Source: Methanobacteriota archaeon (GTDB lineage: Archaea > Halobacteriota > Methanosarcinia > Methanosarcinales > Methanosarcinaceae). From it: a stretch of 50,320 nt of DNA. The translations under genes and the position numbers were made by a program. The DNA lies in the NCBI GenBank assembly GCA_023399215.1, contig JAEWQJ010000045.1:1-50320 (forward strand). The letters run 5' to 3'. Numbering within the stretch: position 1 is the stretch's first letter; every line of letters begins with the position of its first letter. Below the pieces are notes generated by a model. The model made no database searches. It was not told where the DNA came from and saw nothing but the letters and a program-made list of their open reading frames with translations. Of this stretch, positions 23,435-31,703 are shown one piece after another.

Positions 23435-26017
23435 TTACGGTAAATTTGGAAATGTCTTGTGATAAGGTTTATCACCCATATACTCTTTCCATTCCTCTGG
23501 TGTAAGATTCCGGGTTAAACGCTTGCTGGCTTCATTTATAAGATCTTTTGTATCACGTATCCACAACTTTGCAGTATTATCACGACTCGCCGTTGCTATA
23601 TATTTTCCATCAGGACTGAAAGCAACATTATATACTGAATCCCCATGACTCAAAACAGAAATCTGTTCACCTGTAAATGTATCCCATACGCTTGCTGTTT
23701 TGTCAGCACTCGCTGTAGCAATGTATTTCCCATCAGGACTGAATACAACATTATTTACTAAACCATTATGATTTAAAACGAAAATTTGCTTGCCTGTATC
23801 TGCATCCCATAAACGTGCTGTTTTGTCATCACTTGCCGTAGCAACGTATCTCCCATCAGGACTGAATACAACACTATTTACTAAACCATTATGATTTAAA
23901 ACGAAAATTTGCTTGCCTGTAGTTGCATCCCATAAACGTGCTGTTTTGTCGTTGCTCGCTGTAGCAACGTATTTTCCATCGGGACTGAATACAATATTCC
24001 TCACCGAACCATTATGTTTGAGTGGATCAAAAATTTGTTTACCTGTAGTTGCATCCCATAAACGTGCTGTTTTGTCGTTGCTCGCTGTAGCAACGTATTT
24101 TCCATCAGGACTGAATATAACATTATTTACCGAACCATTATGTGTCAGATCAAAAATTTGTTTACCTGTATCTGCATCCCATAAACGTGCTGTGTTGTCA
24201 GCACTCGCTGTAGCAACATATTTTCCATCCAAACTGAAATTAACATCAAGTACCGGACCACTATGTTTCAGATCAAAAATTTGTTTGCCTGTAGATACAT
24301 TCCATACGCGTGCTGTATTATCATCACTCGCCGTAGCGACGTATTTTCCATCAGGACTGAATGCAACATTCCTCACCCTATTATCATGTTTAAGAATCAC
24401 GACACTATGAGGTATAGACAATAATCCCTGGCGTATTAACCTATCAGCGTCACCTCTTTGGCGAATTATATTATATGATTCAATAGCAAGAAGAACACTT
24501 TTATCCAGAGTTCTAGGATCTTCCTGGAGACTAGTAGATAGTGAATTTAAATACAAAACACGAACTTCCTTCGTCTTTTTTTCCGCGATCTGTTTCTGAT
24601 GATCAGCCTGATGCCATTGATAAGCTGCAACTCCACCTAGAAATAAAAAAAGAATGGAAACGATTGCAAGTCCTTTAATAATGCGGTTTTTGTTCTTTTC
24701 TTTTTCAATCCGTCTTCTTTCTGCCCACTCTTTCTCTAGCCTTTCTTTGTCTGCCCGCTCTTTTTCAGCCCATTCTTTCTCTAGCCTTTCTTTCTCTAGC
24801 CTTTCACTCTCTACTCTCTTTTTCTCTGCCAGTTCATCATTAAAAACCTTGTTAGAAGATAGTATTGGTTCGATAAACCTGTCATGTGTGAGTTCATACC
24901 AGCGTGCACCTGCCCGCCACTCTGCTCTAATGAGGTGCATGCTTTCAAGCACATCAATGGCTGCGTTGGGAACATCACAGGTGGACTCTGGAGCTCTGTA
25001 CACCATCCCTCGAGTTCCCATCGCCGTTATTAACACTTCACCGCACAGTCTGCGCAGCCCTTCCTCATCAATATGTGCCTTCTCTGTAGCTGCCCTTATA
25101 GCCTCTTCGTAAAATCTATAAAGTTCCTGTTCTACATTGCCATAGGTTTTCAGGTGTTGAAATGTGATTTGCGTTACATCTGGAGGTAATTCCCGCCAGA
25201 GGTTCTGGCATACTACCTGAAGCTGTACAGCCTCTATGAACTCTCCTGTTACCTCAGCTGTCTCGCCGGGTGTTGTTTCAACTCGAATCTTTAGCAAATC
25301 TTCAACAAGTTTTTCTGCAACGCCTTCTGCAAAAGAGCGGCCAGTATATCTCAAAGGCTCTTTGATTGCCAGCAGGGCAGCCTCACTGCGCAGGCGCTCC
25401 ATGTGAAAACGCGTCCGCAATCTTTCGGGAAGAAAATATACATAAGGGTCTAGCTGGGCTATGAAATCCTCCCGCATGACAAAAACAACCCTTAAAAGAG
25501 GATCTGCTTCCAGAGCAGCATTTACTTGTTCAAAAAATCCCTCTCTATCTTTCCAGCGATTTTGATATAAAGAGAATACTTCCTCAAACTGATCGAAGAT
25601 AATTGCACGGGGTAAAGGCATGCCATCTTCGTCCAGCACATGTTCCTGCTCTGTCAAAAAATCAACAAGTTTCATTTTAGCCAGGCGCTCAACATCATAT
25701 TCATCTTCAACCCAGCTTGTGAGAGTATTAAAGACATATATGTTCGAAATCTCGTCAGTTTTTATATTTTCCAAAATTGTGCCTTTAACTCTTGCTACAG
25801 GAAAAATTTCAAACTGGTTTTCCTCTAGAAGGGGGATAAGTCCTGCATTGAGAAGGGAAGTCTTACCTGCACCCGACTGGGCATAGACAAGAACCAGATT
25901 ATGTGCAATGACTAGGGACAGAAGGTCTCGAGCTTCACGGTCTCTCCCGAAAAAAATGAATTTATCTTCCTGTTCAAAAGGTCGAGGGCCCACGTAAGCC
26001 TGGAATTCAGGTACCAC
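23435..26017 (-). CDS. nSTAND NTPase with coiled coil, membrane helix and WD40 propeller
   Basis: 860 aa. N-terminal nSTAND1-type NTPase: YVGPRPFEQEDKFIFFGRDRE lead-in, Walker A AQSGAGKTSL (from residue 46), Walker B-like IIFDQFEEVF, then a winged-helix region ending AGARWYELTHDRFIEPIL. A long charged coiled coil of ERLEKEWAEK-type heptads follows, then one membrane helix (GLAIVSILFLFLGGVAAY), and finally seven WD40 repeats of about 40 residues (FSPDGKYVATAS, TARLWD), enough for one closed propeller. STAND proteins are switch ATPases that sense a ligand through the repeat domain and recruit an effector. The GTG start lies 8 nt behind GGGAGGT. It is the last gene of the minus-strand operon with the SIR2/CHAT and Trypco1 genes. 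A defence role is inference. Confidence 0.88.
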   Translation of the reverse strand: MVPEFQAYVGPRPFEQEDKFIFFGRDREARDLLSLVIAHNLVLVYAQSGAGKTSLLNAGLIPLLEENQFEIFPVARVKGTILENIKTDEISNIYVFNTLTSWVEDEYDVERLAKMKLVDFLTEQEHVLDEDGMPLPRAIIFDQFEEVFSLYQNRWKDREGFFEQVNAALEADPLLRVVFVMREDFIAQLDPYVYFLPERLRTRFHMERLRSEAALLAIKEPLRYTGRSFAEGVAEKLVEDLLKIRVETTPGETAEVTGEFIEAVQLQVVCQNLWRELPPDVTQITFQHLKTYGNVEQELYRFYEEAIRAATEKAHIDEEGLRRLCGEVLITAMGTRGMVYRAPESTCDVPNAAIDVLESMHLIRAEWRAGARWYELTHDRFIEPILSSNKVFNDELAEKKRVESERLEKERLEKEWAEKERADKERLEKEWAERRRIEKEKNKNRIIKGLAIVSILFLFLGGVAAYQWHQADHQKQIAEKKTKEVRVLYLNSLSTSLQEDPRTLDKSVLLAIESYNIIRQRGDADRLIRQGLLSIPHSVVILKHDNRVRNVAFSPDGKYVATASDDNTARVWNVSTGKQIFDLKHSGPVLDVNFSLDGKYVATASADNTARLWDADTGKQIFDLTHNGSVNNVIFSPDGKYVATASNDKTARLWDATTGKQIFDPLKHNGSVRNIVFSPDGKYVATASNDKTARLWDATTGKQIFVLNHNGLVNSVVFSPDGRYVATASDDKTARLWDADTGKQIFVLNHNGLVNNVVFSPDGKYIATASADKTASVWDTFTGEQISVLSHGDSVYNVAFSPDGKYIATASRDNTAKLWIRDTKDLINEASKRLTRNLTPEEWKEYMGDKPYHKTFPNLP
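23580..24390 (-). repeat. WD40-coding tandem repeats (about 120-123 bp)
   Basis: Seven units. The middle ones (about 23760-24180) are close to identical in DNA, for instance the plus-strand strings CATCCCATAAACGTGCTGT and TTTCCATCAGGACTGAA recur at each repeat. This implies recent duplication or gene conversion among units. Confidence 0.8.
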
Positions 26018-26063
26018 GATTGAAAACCTCCCATCGTGTTCTCAATTCGGCAGAAAATTCATG
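26015..26063 (-). repeat. Relic of a SIR2-type gene in the nSTAND ribosome-binding region
   Basis: These 49 bases match 26798-26846, inside the SIR2/CHAT gene, at 45 positions. On the minus strand the copy still reads HEFSAELRTRWEVFNRGT then a stop, against HEFSAELKTRWETFNRDT in the intact gene. The GGGAGG ribosome-binding site and the GTG start of the nSTAND gene lie inside it. Confidence 0.8.
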
Positions 26064-26171
26064 GTATATCATCCTTAACCCCCCGGAGCTTAGTTGAACC
26101 TGGAATTTAAACGACAATCCGAGTCGTCTTAATCCTTATTTGTTTAATCCTTATTTGTTGGGTTGTGACAA

Positions 26172-27677
26172 TTACGACTGACACTTCGTTATTAAAACCG
26201 GTGTTAGATGCTCTGGAATGCCATGTAGCTGGATTTGTATGCACCCAAATCTATATGCATCTTCAATGCTACGCCCTCCTCCTAATGCCTGGTAAAAACC
26301 AATAGCGAAGGCGATAGCAGCTTTATCACCGATTGCCTGATTCATGCCAATGACATATTTGATGTGTTTAGCGATGGCTTTTGCCTGAATTTCTGCGTAA
26401 CAAGCGTTCAATACTACACAATTCACATGATCACTAAATTGTTCAAACAATGCAGCCAAAGCATCAGGCTCGATTGGATGAGCTTTCCCTGCCAGATCCT
26501 CAAAGCACAACGCGCCTGTAGGTGTACCATGACCGGAAAAATGGACGATTTGCGGCTGTGTATCAAGCAAAGCCTGGGATATATCTGATGGACGAACTGA
26601 CAACTGTGGCAGTTCTAATGTAAAGAGATCCCGAAATTTAGCCAATTTCAGTTTTTCTTGAATCTCTCGAAATTCTTCACCAAGTCTCAGGCGAGATTCA
26701 TTAGTGGGATCAGCTGCTAAAAAGAGTATCGAAACTTTATCGACTTTTTCTTTAATTGGAAAACGTCGTCTATTCTCGGTATCTATTTTTGTGGTATCAC
26801 GATTGAAAGTCTCCCATCGTGTTTTCAATTCTGCAGAAAATTCATGACAATCATGCCAGTATACCTGGATATGAAGATCCTCAAAATAACGATCCAGATA
26901 TTTCTGAGCTTTTTCTTCATGGGTCTCAGAAACATTCCCTGGTACTAGTTGCACGGATATGTGTTTTCTACCCATGCTTATTTCTAAGTATTCATCAAGA
27001 AGCCGGCAAAGAACACGAAAATCCCAATCAGTTACCTTGTAGCCTATAAGAAGAAGAGATGAGCCTGTAAATGCTTCTTGAATACGTGGCGGAAGCAGAT
27101 TTTGATCTCTTGAAATAGCAGCAAGGAAGTCCAGATAGTCGTCCTCTGTTAGAACCAGTGACTCTGGTATTTTATAGCAGCCATGTAGGTGATATACTAA
27201 AGGTTTTTCCGGAGTGGGGTCGAAGTCTGTTGACACTGGCTTGCGTTGCATTAGGTATTCATTCCACCGACATATTTCCTGGATTGGTGTTTTGCCACGG
27301 CTTTTAAGAGCTTGCACTATAAGGTCATCGTAAGTTGTGGTAATATAAACTGGAAGTGGGAGGTCGGACAGTACTCCGTGAATTTCATCAGGAGTTTCAA
27401 AGTATTTTGGCGTGATTTCTTTTGACAGTTCTGTGATTCTATTACAAATTTCATCCCTTGGAAGCATTTCGTCTTCTTCGATCACAGCCACAAACTGAGC
27501 TACTCGTGCCAGGTTATAAGAGTCTTCCATTGGGTAGTCATACTCTTCTGCCCACTCATTTGCAATCTGGGAAATAACAGAAATCTTTTCAGAACAGGCT
27601 CCATATCCGAGAAAAGGAGTGCACTTTCCATTCTTGATTCTCTTAAGAAGAATGTCCCAATCCTTCTCTTCCAGCAT
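26172..27677 (-). CDS. SIR2-like domain fused to a CHAT caspase-like protease
   Basis: 501 aa. Residues 1-290: SIR2-like domain with PFLGYGACSE, ITTTYDDLI (canonical Asn replaced by Thr115), HLHGCYKIPES (His165) and LLLIGYKVTDWDFRVL, the usual order of the SIR2_2 family. Residues 312-501: CHAT domain with VSILFLAADP at its start, the catalytic His in HFSGHG (His383) and the catalytic Cys in VVLNACYA (Cys426). SIR2-type effectors destroy NAD+, and CHAT domains are caspase/gingipain-type proteases, so this would be a two-effector protein. A GTG at 27695 extends the frame by six residues; the ATG at 27677 (MLEEKDW) fits family starts better. Upstream is the Trypco1-like gene, downstream the nSTAND gene. 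Confidence 0.85.
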   Translation of the reverse strand: MLEEKDWDILLKRIKNGKCTPFLGYGACSEKISVISQIANEWAEEYDYPMEDSYNLARVAQFVAVIEEDEMLPRDEICNRITELSKEITPKYFETPDEIHGVLSDLPLPVYITTTYDDLIVQALKSRGKTPIQEICRWNEYLMQRKPVSTDFDPTPEKPLVYHLHGCYKIPESLVLTEDDYLDFLAAISRDQNLLPPRIQEAFTGSSLLLIGYKVTDWDFRVLCRLLDEYLEISMGRKHISVQLVPGNVSETHEEKAQKYLDRYFEDLHIQVYWHDCHEFSAELKTRWETFNRDTTKIDTENRRRFPIKEKVDKVSILFLAADPTNESRLRLGEEFREIQEKLKLAKFRDLFTLELPQLSVRPSDISQALLDTQPQIVHFSGHGTPTGALCFEDLAGKAHPIEPDALAALFEQFSDHVNCVVLNACYAEIQAKAIAKHIKYVIGMNQAIGDKAAIAFAIGFYQALGGGRSIEDAYRFGCIQIQLHGIPEHLTPVLITKCQS

Positions 27678-27828
27678 TTTTGGTATTACTAACACCTTCC
27701 AGAAAGTAAATTATCTTCTCAGTTTTTCTCGTGTTTATTCCCCCAATAACCTTTCTTTCCACTCACCTGTGTCTTGAAAGCAGATAAAAATCAGGACGGA
27801 ATGGAAATGTTTTCAACTCCTCTCTTTC

Positions 27829-28155
27829 TCAACTCTTCCAGGTCAAAGTCACATTAAAATTAGCACCCGTACCTGCTGCTATAAACATACCGGCTTTTAA
27901 ATCCATTGAAATGCCAAAAGAAACTCGAACTTCTTCGGGTTGTTTACTGAGATCTTTTAGCCTATTCAATACAGTATTAGCAACAGGCTTTACAATACCA
28001 AGTGATTCTTCAAATGTCTGATTTGTGATATTTACGATCTCATGAGATGTAGATGAACGTGAAACACGAGTTGTTTCCCCTTCAACTTCAGCTTCTTCTG
28101 CTTCTATTAATACAGTACTGCTATCTTCCAGAGTAAATTTTACAAGGCGTTTCAT
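27829..28155 (-). CDS. Trypco1-like (CU044_2847 family) protein
   Basis: 108 aa. The pattern RLVKFTLEDSSTVLIEAEEAE at the start, a middle helix with ESLGIVKPVANTVLNRLKDLSKQPEEV in parts, and a C-terminal strand block VSFGISMDLKAGMFIAAGTGANFNVTLTW in parts match the 'trypsin co-occurring domain 1' family. Those small beta-rich proteins appear beside trypsin-like or CHAT proteases and STAND NTPases in predicted counter-invader systems. It is probably the sensor/adaptor of this operon, being first in the transcript. The family call is from memory and moderate in certainty. Confidence 0.75.
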   Translation of the reverse strand: MKRLVKFTLEDSSTVLIEAEEAEVEGETTRVSRSSTSHEIVNITNQTFEESLGIVKPVANTVLNRLKDLSKQPEEVRVSFGISMDLKAGMFIAAGTGANFNVTLTWKS

Positions 28156-28304
28156 AGAATATCACAATTTGAAATATTTATTTGCAGTGCAGCATTTTTA
28201 TTGAATGATTTAAGTATATTTATAAATATAGAGGAAATAATTATTTAATTGATAAGAAAAAGAAGTCAGAAATACAGATTAAAGAATAGTCATACAAAAG
28301 CAAG

Positions 28305-28384
28305 TGTAGTTATAAAAAATTAAATACAATTATAAAAAACTCAGGTATAATTATAAAAAATCAAATATGATTATAAAAAATTCA
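28305..28384. repeat. 20-21-bp tandem repeat, four units
   Basis: Units starting at 28305, 28325, 28346 and 28366 share TATAATTATAAAAAA with small changes. They lie in the 28156-28477 gap between the Trypco1-like and K+ channel genes, where no gene is seen. Confidence 0.7.
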
Positions 28385-28477
28385 TCCTTTATCTTTACTT
28401 TTTGCCAGAAAAACTGCAAGTAGAACAACTCTTCTCAGTCCGGTTCTTCCCGTCACGGTTTTTTCCTGTAATAAACG

Positions 28478-28864
28478 CTATTTTTTCTCCCTGAGCCTTT
28501 CCAGATATCCGAAGAAATCAAATTTGTTTTCAGATTTTTTGCCTTCGATTTTGTTCTTTTCTATCACTTTGAATCTTTTATCTATAATATATTCTCCAAT
28601 TGGATTAACGAAACCAAGCAGTATTCCCAACCCTGTAAAAATATATAAAACTGTGAAAATTTTTCCTATGTCCGTTTTAGGTGCTAAGTCCCCATAACCC
28701 ACTGTTGCCAGAGTGATAACCGAGAAATAGAAAGAATCAAGCCATTTCCAGCCTTCGACTTTATGGTAAAAAAAAGTGCCTACAGAAAGGGTGAGCACAG
28801 CTAAGTAAAGGAGAGACCTGAACTTCGGATCTTTAAGCAATGTTCCCAATGTCTTAATAAACAT
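28478..28864 (-). CDS. Two-helix potassium channel
   Basis: 128 aa. Two membrane helices (LLYLAVLTLSVGTFFY and IFTVLYIFTGLGILLGFV) flank a pore loop DSFYFSVITLATVGYGDLAP with the K+ selectivity filter TVGYGD. It is a minimal KcsA-like pore with a lysine-rich cytosolic tail and no RCK domain, so it would work as a tetramer without the usual ligand gate unless paired with another protein. The frame also opens three bases earlier with TTG; no clear ribosome-binding site is visible. Confidence 0.88.
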   Translation of the reverse strand: MFIKTLGTLLKDPKFRSLLYLAVLTLSVGTFFYHKVEGWKWLDSFYFSVITLATVGYGDLAPKTDIGKIFTVLYIFTGLGILLGFVNPIGEYIIDKRFKVIEKNKIEGKKSENKFDFFGYLERLREKK

Positions 28865-28995
28865 CAAGAATGTGAACAGAAAAGGAATCGTTGTCTTTCC
28901 TCCAGATATAGTTTCAATAAAAGATTAACGAGAAATTTGTAACGAGAAATTTGTGCAGATCCATAAGCTCTCATTTAACCTGATTGCTAGTACTT

Positions 28996-30405
28996 TTAGA
29001 AACATGGGCTTTCAATCTGGTCCCACTTCCTGAAGCTCTGTCGTAGCAAGTAAAGGGCAGGAGGCACCAGCAGGAGGTTTACAAGCACATAGTAGGGGTC
29101 AAACATTGACAGGATAATGTTAACCAGCAGTAGCGGCATTATTGAGAGCGTATATACTGCGAAAGTCCTGCCGTTATAGAGGTTTATGGAAGGAGAAAGC
29201 CCTGTCAGGTAGATAAGTATCGAAACCATGTAAAGCGAAATTGAGAGGAAAAGCAGCAGGTCTGGCAGCAGAAATGCAGGGTCTTTTTTAAGGGTGAGCA
29301 GGATAAGAAGTATAAGCGAAACTAGATTCAGAAAAAGGTAACTGTTGAGTTTGCTCCTTATCACGTCCGAAACTTTCAGGGGGAGGAAAGCATACGAAGT
29401 AAAGATATCGTATTCTGTAAGCCAGTTGTACATTGAAGAGGAAAGGACTCCCAGAACAAGGGAAAACAGAACTAGAATATTTAAAGCTGGTAGAACCTTT
29501 CCCAGGGCTGAAAGGAGCAGCCAGATAAGAGCTGCAGGCAGCAGGAACGAAAAAATTAACTTTCCGAGTCCTCCTTCACTTCTTTTCAGGTCAAGGAAAT
29601 CCTTTGCAACAAAAGTTGCATACCTGTAGGAACCAGATACCTTGCACAGCCTAGAAAATGAGTTTGGAAAGCTTTTTTTTGCCTGGGGAAAGTCCACCTT
29701 CAGGAAAAGCAGGGATAAAGATGAGGAAATGATTATAAGTCCAGAGGAGAGCAGAAAACAGCTTTTTGAAGGAAGCAGGAAAAAGGAAAGGCTGGGCAAG
29801 CTATAAAAGATTCTTGAATCCAGATTTCCGAAAATAAAAAGCAAGAAAATGCAACCAGCCAGTAAACTCCAGGTCAGTAACTTTCCAGAATGGGCATAGA
29901 TGGTAGATAAGAAAAACACCAGGGAAAGCCCGATCATAAAGGAAAGAGAAAGAGTCAGGAGAAGAAGGGTAACAGGAAAATGAAAGTTTCCTTCCGGTAT
30001 AAAGGCTGCAGCAAGTGCAAAACCTGCAATGAAAGGCAGCACATAGAGGACAAAGTAATATACGATATCTTTCATAAGAAAGTTTGCAAAGATCAATCTC
30101 TCTGAAACAGGAAGCGTCCTTGAAGAATATGCTATCAGACTTGCCTGCCCAAAACGCCGGTTCATAAACTCCCTGCCCATAAGCCCGAAGGCCCCTACCA
30201 TGCCTCCCAGAAGCAAGAATAGATAATGCATTCCGAGCGCAATCTGGGCATACGTAAAGATTTCGCTGAAAACCGGCAGAACCAGACTTACGAAGAAAGT
30301 AAACAGGAAGATAAACACCGGAAATAGGGAAAAACTATTATTCCCGAAAAGATTTGAATGCATTCGCCATTCTTCTTTGAGCATGCTTTTGAAAATCTCA
30401 AACAT
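28996..30405 (-). CDS. ABC-2 type transporter permease
   Basis: 469 aa, strongly hydrophobic with about twelve membrane segments (such as IALGMHYLFLLLGGMVGAF in part, LIFSFLLPAALIWLLLSAL and the C-terminal LLVNIILSMFDPYYVLVNLL). There is no ATPase motif. It follows the ATP-binding gene by 84 bases on the same strand, so the two form an exporter. The conserved stretch GLMGREFMNRRFGQASLIAYSSRTLPVSE is in parts like other archaeal ABC-2 permeases of unknown substrate. Confidence 0.85.
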   Translation of the reverse strand: MFEIFKSMLKEEWRMHSNLFGNNSFSLFPVFIFLFTFFVSLVLPVFSEIFTYAQIALGMHYLFLLLGGMVGAFGLMGREFMNRRFGQASLIAYSSRTLPVSERLIFANFLMKDIVYYFVLYVLPFIAGFALAAAFIPEGNFHFPVTLLLLTLSLSFMIGLSLVFFLSTIYAHSGKLLTWSLLAGCIFLLFIFGNLDSRIFYSLPSLSFFLLPSKSCFLLSSGLIIISSSLSLLFLKVDFPQAKKSFPNSFSRLCKVSGSYRYATFVAKDFLDLKRSEGGLGKLIFSFLLPAALIWLLLSALGKVLPALNILVLFSLVLGVLSSSMYNWLTEYDIFTSYAFLPLKVSDVIRSKLNSYLFLNLVSLILLILLTLKKDPAFLLPDLLLFLSISLYMVSILIYLTGLSPSINLYNGRTFAVYTLSIMPLLLVNIILSMFDPYYVLVNLLLVPPALYLLRQSFRKWDQIESPCF

Positions 30406-30489
30406 AAAATCCCTGCTATTTTTATTCTTATTTTTGTGATCGTTTGCTAATTCCTATGTAATAAAAGAGTCTCAAATCCTGTAATTTTG

Positions 30490-31239
30490 TTATGCATAGT
30501 GTGCAGGTGTAATCAAACCAATACCGGAATTCTCTGATTGCGTTACCAGTTTCAGGAAGAACTCTTCAAAGTTGCTTTCCTGAAGGGCAGGATCGTCAAG
30601 GCGGCCTGTATAGACCAGTTTTCCTTTGTAAATTATCCCAATGCTGGTACAGATCTGTTTTGCAATTTCGAGGATGTGTGTTGAAATAAAAACTGTTCCC
30701 CCGTTTTTCACATAGCCTGCGAGAAAATCCTTTACTTTTCTCTGCATTACAGGGTCCAGATTGATTAGAGGCTCATCAATAATTGCTAGTTCCGGCTCAT
30801 GCAGGAAAGCCTGGGCAAACATCAGTTTTTGTCTTGTGCCTCTTGAGAGGTCTTTGCACAGTGAATTTTTCTGGTCACCAAAATCCAGGAATTCAAACCA
30901 TTTTTCACAGGCTTTCTCGTAGTTTTCTATTTTCCGGATCTTTGCAACAAAATATAGGTACTCTTCTGCCGTCAAAAAACTCGGTGGAGTTTCCTGCTCA
31001 GGAACAATACCTGCAAGTTCCCGAACCCGAATAGGGTCTTCGAGCACATCCACTCCTAGTACCCTGACTGAACCGGAGGTTGGCTTTATTTGACCGGTAA
31101 GCATTTTGATCATGGTTGTTTTTCCGGATCCGTTAGGTCCCAGAAGCCCAAAAAGCTCGCCTTTTCCAATCGAAAGGGAAATGTCATTTACTGCTTTTGT
31201 ACTTCCGTAGGATTTAGAAAGATTTATTATTTCAATCAT
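30490..31239 (-). CDS. ABC transporter ATP-binding protein
   Basis: 249 aa from MIEIINLSKSYG; the frame continues upstream, but family members start here. Walker A GPNGSGKTT, Q-loop VPEQETPPS, signature LSRGTRQKL, Walker B LAIIDEPLINLD and switch His STHILEIAKQ are all present. The signature differs from LSGGQ in the way common to ABC-2 (CcmA/YhbG-like) exporters. Partner of the downstream permease. Confidence 0.9.
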   Translation of the reverse strand: MIEIINLSKSYGSTKAVNDISLSIGKGELFGLLGPNGSGKTTMIKMLTGQIKPTSGSVRVLGVDVLEDPIRVRELAGIVPEQETPPSFLTAEEYLYFVAKIRKIENYEKACEKWFEFLDFGDQKNSLCKDLSRGTRQKLMFAQAFLHEPELAIIDEPLINLDPVMQRKVKDFLAGYVKNGGTVFISTHILEIAKQICTSIGIIYKGKLVYTGRLDDPALQESNFEEFFLKLVTQSENSGIGLITPAHYA

Positions 31240-31299
31240 CTTTAAGGCCCCTGAAAACCCGACATTTACAGGCAATGAAGATATGCTACCAAGCATAGT

Positions 31300-31458
31300 G
31301 TAAATTAGAGAAAATTAAAATAAATTGGAACAAATTAGCGTAAATTAGAAGAAATTAACTAAATTGGAACAAATTAATATAAATTAGAGGAAATTAAAAT
31401 AAATTGGAACAAATTAATGTAAATTAGAGCAAATTAGAGTGAATTAAAGTAAATCCGG
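31300..31458. repeat. 40-bp tandem repeat, four units
   Basis: Units start at 31300, 31340, 31379 and 31419, each built from about 10-bp sub-blocks such as GTAAATTAGA, GAAATTAAA and AAATTGGAAC. They fill the front of the 31240-31703 gap; the rest is AT-rich without genes. Confidence 0.75.
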
Positions 31459-31703
31459 TAAATTATATAGTGATTAGTTATAGTAAGCAGCACAGTATAA
31501 ATTTTTAATGTATGTATTCATTGTCTAAAAATATATAAAAGAGTTTCGGAGAATATTTTTAAATTTAATTCAGAACAGAAATAAAATTATTTAGGTTGTG
31601 ATATAAAGAAAAATGAAAAAGGTTTAAAGTGAAATTATTTCAAAATAAAACAAAATAAAATAATATTAAGAGCTATTTATTAAAATAATAATATTAAAAA
31701 TAT

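Noticed and set aside
23913..24410. Long plus-strand ORF with repeated protein pattern
   Set aside because: It is the antisense shadow of the WD40 repeats; its periodicity comes from the real gene on the minus strand.
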